Translations under genes and position numbers: made by a program
IMG/VR virus record: IMGVR_UViG_3300044612_000694
Location: 1-32,467 of that record
DNA length: 32,467 nt
Source: a virus
Reading direction: 5' to 3' (one strand)
The notes under the pieces: generated by a model
What the model was told of the DNA's origin: nothing
Databases searched by the model: none
Seen by the model: only the letters and a program-made list of their open reading frames with translations
Shown here: piece by piece, positions 27,890-32,467 of the stretch
Position numbering within the stretch: the first letter of the stretch is position 1
Layout: each line of letters opens with the position of its first letter

Positions 27890-30684
27890 TGGGCTTTATC
27901 GTCGCCCCTATCGTCGCGCTCGTAACCGGCGCTTCTGTCGGCGCAGCGCTGGTGACGGCAGCGGTTGGCCTCGTTGCTTCGATCACGCTATCGGCCATCG
28001 CCGGGTCGATCTTCAAGCCGAAGCAGCCGAAGTTCTCCGACCCCTTTGCCGGCGCTCAACGCACGCAGACTGTGCGCGAGCCGATCACGCCGTGGCGCGT
28101 GATCTACGGCCAGGTGCGGACCGGCGGCGCGATCACCTTCTTGCACACCACCGACAGCAATTCCAAGCTGCACCTCGTCATCACGCTCGCCGGCCACGAG
28201 GTCGAGGAGATCGGTGACATCTACTTCGACGACGAGATCGTGCCGCTGGACGGCGCGGGCGAAGCCACGGGCAAATACGCCGGATACGTCCGCGTTCAGA
28301 AGAAGCTCGGCACCGATGGGCAAACAGCCTTCGCGGACCTGATCACCGAAGCATCGGACAAGTGGACCGCCGACCACCGGCAGCGTGGCCGCGCGTGCAT
28401 CTATGTGCGGCTGACCCACAATTCCGACCTGTTCGCATCCGGCATCCCGAACATTACCGCCGTCGTGAAGGGCAAGAAGGTCTACGACCCGCGCACGTCC
28501 ACGACCGCATGGAGCGCGAATGCGGCGCTCTGCCTGGCCGACTACCTGACCGACCCGATACGCGGTCTCGGCGTGGACTATGCCACGCGCATCGATGAAG
28601 CCGACCTGATTGCCGCCGCGAATGTGTGCGACGAGAACGTGACGCTGGCGGCGGGCGGGACCGAAGATCGCTACACGATGAACGGCACCTTCGACACGTC
28701 GCAGCGCCCGCGCGACATCATCGCATCGATGACTGGCGCAATGGCTGGCCGCGCGTCGCTGGTCGGCGGGACATGGTCGATCTTCGCCGGCGCATACACC
28801 GCGCCGACGATCACGCTGACCGAGGCCGATCTGCGCGGGCCAATCCGCGTGTCGTCGCGCCTGAGCCGCCGCGATCTTGCCAACGGCGTCAAGGGGACGT
28901 TCGTCAGCCCCGACAACAAGTGGCAAGCGAGCGATTTCCCGCCTGTCACGAATGCCACCTACGTCTCCGACGACGGCGGCGAGAAGCTCTGGCGCGACAT
29001 CGATCTCCCCTTCACCACCTCGGCGGCGACCGCGCAGCGTATCGCGCGCATCGAATTGCGAAAGGCGCGGCAGCAGATCTCGGTGCAGCTGGCGGCGAAG
29101 CTCACGGCGTATCGGCTCGTTCCTGGCGATGTCGTCGGCATCACGAACACGCGCATGGGCTGGACCGCGAAGCCGTTTGAAGTCACGGGCCTTCGCTTCG
29201 TCACCGATGGCGACGGTAGCCTCGGCGTCGATCTTGATCTGCGCGAGACCGCATCGACCATCTACGACTGGACGGCGGGCACCGACGAGGAAGAAGTCGA
29301 TCCCGCGCCGGATACCGATCTGCCGAACCCCTTCAGTGTCAGCGCGCCGACATCGCTCGTCCTCGCGAGCGGCGACGCCGAGATCCTTCAGCTGGCCGAA
29401 GGCTCGGTCATCAGCCGCATCAAGGCCACATGGACCGCGCCGAGCGATGCGCGCGTCGCGAATTACGAGCTAGCTTGGAAGAAATCCGCCGAGGCCGACT
29501 GGGATAGCGTGCTTTCATCGGCGTCGGTCACCGTCGGCTACGTCGCGCCGGTCGAGGACGGCACGGCCTACGATGTGCGCGTCCGATCGATCAGTGGGCT
29601 CGGCGTGGTGTCGGGCTGGGTCGCCGTCACCGGGCACGTTGTCGAGGGCAAGAGCGCGCCGCCGCCTCGCCCCGACACGTTCCAGGTCGCGCGCATCGCG
29701 GATGGAACGCGGCGCTTCACCTGGAGCCTCGCGAGCCTCCCGGCGGATGTGCGATCCGGCGGCGGCTACCGGATCAGATACAAGACCTCCTCGACGACCG
29801 ACTGGTCCTCGATGACGGCGCTGCATGAAGGGCTGCTCATCTCGTCGCCCTACGAGACGGCGGATCTCGCGAGCGGGACATACTGGTTCGCGGTCAAGAC
29901 GGTGGACAGCAGCGGGAACGAAAGCACCGACGCGCGCTTCATCGCGTCTGCCGTGCTCGGTGATCCGCCATTGCGCGATGTGCTGCTACAGCGGATCGAA
30001 CAGTCGCTTGTATGGCCGGGGACGAAGACCTCGTGCTTCCTCGACACCGACAACTCGCTGCATGCGACGAGCAGCCAGAACTGGTCGAACCTCCCGAGCG
30101 CTTGGTCGAGCCTCGCCGCGACCTGGGACAACATCCTCAACAACAACAGCCCGATCCTTTACGAGACGCCGGTCCTCGATCTCGGGGCCGATGTGACCTT
30201 CACGCCGCTAGTGACGGCAACGGCGAACGGCACGGTGACCCTGGAGATGAAAACGGGCACGACCGCCGACGGCACCGTCACCGGCTCCTGGGTCGCGCTG
30301 GCGCTGTCCGAGGGCAAGCGCTACGTCCAGATCCGCGCGAGCGTCACGGACACGACGCCGGTCTTGTCGGGCCTGACGACCATCATCTCGTCGTCCTCGT
30401 ATACCGACACCTACGAGGATGTGAACACCGCCACCGAGACGGCGTCGTGGTTTTCGTCGGTCGCGGCGGGGCACTTCAAGATCGGCGCGCGCGGCCAGCT
30501 GGCGGCGATCTCGACCGCGCGTATCCTGGCGCTTCAGAACGTCGGCGCGGGCTGGTCGTGGGAGTTGATCTCCAAAACGCAGACGGTGAATTCTGAGCCA
30601 GCAGCAGAGTTCAAAGTGTACAATTCTTCTGGTACACTTGCCAATGCAACGATCGATGTAGAGCTGCGAGGGCCACAGGCATGA
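27889..30684 (+). CDS. Tail tip attachment protein J-like (host specificity)
   Basis: 931 residues. It begins with a long hydrophobic segment (VTGASVGAALVTAAVGLVAS, about 8-27). The core has TPWRVIYGQVRTGGAITFLH, ACIYVRLTHNSDLF, GTFDTSQRPRDIIASMTGAM and PFTTSAATAQRIARIELRKA, a pattern shared by lambda J-type proteins. From about 478 onward two or three fibronectin-III-like domains follow (VISRIKATWTAPSDARVANY; YRIRYKTSSTTDW). The C-terminal third is beta-rich and ends near an AT-richer stretch. It should form the tail tip and set host contact. It starts by TGATG overlap with the NlpC-like gene and ends overlapping the fibre gene. Confidence 0.88.
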   Translation: MGFIVAPIVALVTGASVGAALVTAAVGLVASITLSAIAGSIFKPKQPKFSDPFAGAQRTQTVREPITPWRVIYGQVRTGGAITFLHTTDSNSKLHLVITLAGHEVEEIGDIYFDDEIVPLDGAGEATGKYAGYVRVQKKLGTDGQTAFADLITEASDKWTADHRQRGRACIYVRLTHNSDLFASGIPNITAVVKGKKVYDPRTSTTAWSANAALCLADYLTDPIRGLGVDYATRIDEADLIAAANVCDENVTLAAGGTEDRYTMNGTFDTSQRPRDIIASMTGAMAGRASLVGGTWSIFAGAYTAPTITLTEADLRGPIRVSSRLSRRDLANGVKGTFVSPDNKWQASDFPPVTNATYVSDDGGEKLWRDIDLPFTTSAATAQRIARIELRKARQQISVQLAAKLTAYRLVPGDVVGITNTRMGWTAKPFEVTGLRFVTDGDGSLGVDLDLRETASTIYDWTAGTDEEEVDPAPDTDLPNPFSVSAPTSLVLASGDAEILQLAEGSVISRIKATWTAPSDARVANYELAWKKSAEADWDSVLSSASVTVGYVAPVEDGTAYDVRVRSISGLGVVSGWVAVTGHVVEGKSAPPPRPDTFQVARIADGTRRFTWSLASLPADVRSGGGYRIRYKTSSTTDWSSMTALHEGLLISSPYETADLASGTYWFAVKTVDSSGNESTDARFIASAVLGDPPLRDVLLQRIEQSLVWPGTKTSCFLDTDNSLHATSSQNWSNLPSAWSSLAATWDNILNNNSPILYETPVLDLGADVTFTPLVTATANGTVTLEMKTGTTADGTVTGSWVALALSEGKRYVQIRASVTDTTPVLSGLTTIISSSSYTDTYEDVNTATETASWFSSVAAGHFKIGARGQLAAISTARILALQNVGAGWSWELISKTQTVNSEPAAEFKVYNSSGTLANATIDVELRGPQA
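30614..30639. repeat. Inverted repeat in an AT-rich patch at the end of the J-like gene
   Basis: AAGTGTAC-N10-GTACACTT, a perfect 8-bp inverted repeat inside codons for the last 30 residues of the J-like protein. The surrounding stretch of about 80 bases (30584-30665) is clearly more AT-rich than the flanks and sits just before the fibre gene. Confidence 0.6.
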
Positions 30685-31571
30685 CGCTACCGACGAACGC
30701 CTCAAAAGCGAACCTCGACAGCGCGACGGACGACCCGAAACTGGCGCGTCCTGATCTCGCGGATTTGGTCGATAAATTCAACGACCTGCTCACCCATTTA
30801 AATCTCAGCACGATCACCAGCGGTCCCGCCGCGATCCCGCTGTCGGTCGCGAACGGAGGGACGGGATCGACGACCGAGAGCGGCGCGCGCACGAACCTCG
30901 GCGTGGCTGATGCGACCGAGAGCGCGGCCGGGCGCATCGAGATCGCGACGCAGACCGAAGCGAACAACGGCACCGACGACACGCGCGCGCTGACTCCGCT
31001 GAAGCTCGCGAGCATCAGCCCGGCGTCGGTGACCTACTCGACCAGCGACCAGATCCTCATCCTTGACGCGAGCGACAGTAACAAGCTCAAGCGCGCGACG
31101 GTGACGACGGGCAAGCTGCTACAGCAGGTCATCGCAACATCCTCGGCCTACTCGACCGGGACGACGACGATTCCAATGGACGACACGATTCCGCAGAACA
31201 CCGAGGGGACCGAGTTCCTGACGGCGACGATCACGCCGGCCAACAGCAGCAATCTGCTGCTGATCGAGGCCAGTCTGACATTCGGGATCAACAACAACGG
31301 CATCACTGTCGTCGGTGCGTTGTTCCAGGACTCAACCGCAAATGCACTCGCGGCGGGCGCTGAGACGTCATCGAACGCGACGAACCGCCATGTCACCGTG
31401 ACGTTGCGCCACCGCATGACCGCAGGGACCACCAGCGCCACGACGTTCAAGATGCGGTGCGGACCCACCGGAACTGCGACGCTATATTTCAACGGCGACG
31501 GCGCAACAGCGGCGCGGATCTTCGGCGGTGTCTGTGCCTCCTCGCTCACCGTCACCGAGATCGCAGCATGA
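30681..31571 (+). CDS. Tail fibre protein
   Basis: 296 residues. VANGGTGSTTESGARTNLGV (57-76) is a classic tail-fibre segment, and EIATQTEANNGTDDTRALTP (87-106) another. The beginning is polar and probably docks on the tail. The C-terminal part (from about 150) is a beta-rich domain ending FGGVCASSLTVTEIAA, which would be the distal receptor-binding head; its Ser/Thr/Ala richness suggests a trimeric beta structure. It begins inside the end of the J-like gene (ATGA-type overlap) and is followed by the small membrane protein. Confidence 0.85.
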   Translation: MTLPTNASKANLDSATDDPKLARPDLADLVDKFNDLLTHLNLSTITSGPAAIPLSVANGGTGSTTESGARTNLGVADATESAAGRIEIATQTEANNGTDDTRALTPLKLASISPASVTYSTSDQILILDASDSNKLKRATVTTGKLLQQVIATSSAYSTGTTTIPMDDTIPQNTEGTEFLTATITPANSSNLLLIEASLTFGINNNGITVVGALFQDSTANALAAGAETSSNATNRHVTVTLRHRMTAGTTSATTFKMRCGPTGTATLYFNGDGATAARIFGGVCASSLTVTEIAA

Positions 31572-31786
31572 GCGATCACATCGACCCGCGCGATTTCGGA
31601 CGCCTCGAGGCCGAGGTCGCCACGTTGACCAAGACTGTCGAGGCGATGGCCGCAGACCTCAAGGCTGTCCGCTCGGCACTCGACGCAGCGGGCGGCGGCT
31701 GGCGGGTGCTGGTGGCGGTCGGCGCGGCCAGCGGCGCGGTGACGGCGCTCCTGGTCAAGCTCCTGCCCTTCCTGCCTATCCGATGA
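31568..31786 (+). CDS. Small membrane protein, holin or XhlA-like candidate
   Basis: 72 residues. Residues 10-40 form a coiled coil (FGRLEAEVATLTKTVEAMAA DLKAVRSAL). Residues 45-62 form one transmembrane helix (WRVLVAVGAASGAVTALLV), and the protein ends KLLPFLPIR. This matches small phage proteins with a cytosolic coiled coil and a C-terminal membrane anchor, such as XhlA-like lysis proteins. Position after the fibre gene suggests the start of the lysis cassette, but no endolysin is in the window, so holin function is inference. ATGA overlaps on both ends. Confidence 0.6.
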   Translation: MSDHIDPRDFGRLEAEVATLTKTVEAMAADLKAVRSALDAAGGGWRVLVAVGAASGAVTALLVKLLPFLPIR

Positions 31787-32061
31787 CACGCGAAGCCATC
31801 CTGCTCGCCGCCGCTATCGCGCTCGCCGCGATGCCCGCGCGCGGGCAGCAGCCGGTGTGCGCGCCTATCGAGCGGCTCACCGAGTTCCTCTCACGCGAGC
31901 ACAACGAAAAGCCGGTCGCGGTGGGCGAGATGCCCGGCGGACAGGTCGTTGTCTTCGCCGCGCCATCCGGCTCGTGGACGCTCGTCATCGTCGGGCCTGA
32001 TGGTCGCGCTTGCGTTGCCAGCGACGGCACGCGCTGGCGCGCGCTCGGGCGCAGTGCCTGA
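31783..32061 (+). CDS. Small secreted protein
   Basis: 92 residues. MTREAILLAAAIALAAMPAR followed by GQQPVCAPIE is a convincing Sec signal peptide with cleavage near AMPARG/QQ. The mature part is about 70 residues with two Cys (VCAPIERLTEFLSREHNEKP, and ACVASDG), possibly a disulphide, and a beta-rich second half (GGQVVVFAAPSGSWTLVIVG). The protein type is familiar from alphaproteobacterial phages, without assigned function. Next to a membrane-anchored coiled-coil protein it could be a periplasmic lysis accessory. There is no lipobox, so it is not a classical Rz1. Confidence 0.6.
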   Translation: MTREAILLAAAIALAAMPARGQQPVCAPIERLTEFLSREHNEKPVAVGEMPGGQVVVFAAPSGSWTLVIVGPDGRACVASDGTRWRALGRSA

Positions 32062-32467
32062 TGCCGACGCCGCCGATCTCGCGGGCCGAGGCCCACCGCC
32101 GCATCGACGCCATCGAACAGGCGCTGCGCGAGGGCGGAACCCCAATGGGCGTGATGTCTCGGCCAGGGACTCGGTCCGCCGCGCGTATCGCGTGGGACCG
32201 GCTAGGGCTGCGGCAGAGCGTGGACAGGGCGTCGGTGGAAAAGATTGAGGCCGCAGCAGGTCGGCAGATCGACTGGTCTCTGTCGACCGACGACCGAATC
32301 GCCAACGATGCGCCGCCGAAGCCGCGCTTTGATCCGCCGCCGATCCCAGACGCAGACGTCCCGGTCGAAGAGCTGATTGAGAAGCTGGAGCGGAACTACC
32401 AGCGCCGAGCCGAGCACAAGGCCGCGAAGACCTGGGCACGTTTCACGCTGCACGACGACGGTCCGTA
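32061..32467 (+). CDS. N-terminal part of a phage protein, possibly a metallophosphoesterase (partial)
   Basis: 135 codons to the window end with no stop. It starts MPTPPISRAEAHRRIDAIEQ by TGATG overlap. Residues 7-55 resemble a helical, HTH-like region (IEQALREGGTP, SRPGTRSAARIAWDRLGL). A Pro-rich linker follows (PPKPRFDPPPIPDADVP), then a coiled-coil helix (VEELIEKLERNYQRRAEHKA). The visible end (TWARFTLHDDGP) resembles, from memory, the lead-in of phage calcineurin-like phosphoesterases, where the metal motif follows a few residues later. That motif would lie outside the window, so the identity is only a suggestion. Confidence 0.55.
   Translation, partial: MPTPPISRAEAHRRIDAIEQALREGGTPMGVMSRPGTRSAARIAWDRLGLRQSVDRASVEKIEAAAGRQIDWSLSTDDRIANDAPPKPRFDPPPIPDADVPVEELIEKLERNYQRRAEHKAAKTWARFTLHDDGP

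Noticed and set aside
1-32467. Integrase, CI-type repressor with peptidase domain, tRNA genes, transposons
   Set aside because: Looked for but not seen on either strand; lysogeny therefore remains undecided.

Overview
The window reads as one continuous stretch of a tailed, siphovirus-type bacteriophage or prophage of the HK97 structural lineage. It is GC-rich. Genes are tightly packed with many ATGA/TGATG stop-start overlaps. The host is most likely a high-GC alphaproteobacterium: there is a GapR-like (DUF2312) protein, a DUF6456-like protein, and a tail-tip gene order that parallels the Rhodobacter gene transfer agent. I see no integrase, att site, tRNA, rRNA or CRISPR array, so lysogeny cannot be judged from this window. 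Both ends cut through genes.

Layout. (1) 1-1452, minus strand: a leftward operon of small unknown genes ending in a ParB-like protein with an NGQHRL motif, cut by the window edge. (2) 1453-1607: a divergent control region with two face-to-face promoters. Each carries a TACAC-N5-GTKTA dyad between -35 and -10, with a third dyad between them. (3) 1608-3469: a rightward early operon: small Cro-like regulator (probably leaderless mRNA), a second HTH protein, DUF6378, RusA-like resolvase, GapR-like protein. (4) 3618-7365: replication and recombination: PD-(D/E)XK exonuclease, a protein with an SSB-type acidic tail, and a prim-pol/RepA-type helicase fusion. (5) 7366-7489: a dense TGTCGG repeat array with a very long hairpin, an origin candidate. 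(6) 7490-9024: a conserved unknown, a DUF6456-like possible late regulator, a 25-codon basic ORF and an HNH endonuclease. (7) 9025-9188: possible cos/packaging region. (8) 9189-14706: TerS, TerL, portal with an extra C-terminal domain, prohead protease and major capsid protein. (9) 14731-18051: capsid accessory, connector, closure and tail-completion genes, with a UUCG hairpin at 15167-15192. (10) 18063-22073: an accessory virion module inserted between the neck genes and the tail terminator. It holds two beta-rich proteins, a kelch-like propeller protein, a small coiled-coil ORF, and a protein of about 14 tandem 22-residue repeats fused to a second tail-terminator-like domain. (11) 22070-30684: tail terminator, tail tube, G/GT chaperones with a canonical GGGAAAC slippery site, tape measure, distal tail, hub, NlpC-like and J-like proteins. 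(12) 30681-32467: tail fibre, small membrane protein, secreted protein and the start of a further protein cut by the window end.

The genes describe one programme: a small-repressor switch, then DNA replication and recombination, then late expression, DNA packaging, head assembly, neck, tail and adsorption apparatus. The least explained part is the accessory module at 18063-22073, above all the repeat/tail-terminator fusion. The TGTCGG array after the primase-helicase and the symmetric operators at 1504-1596 are the strongest non-coding signals. Family assignments come from recognising motifs by eye; no database search was run.
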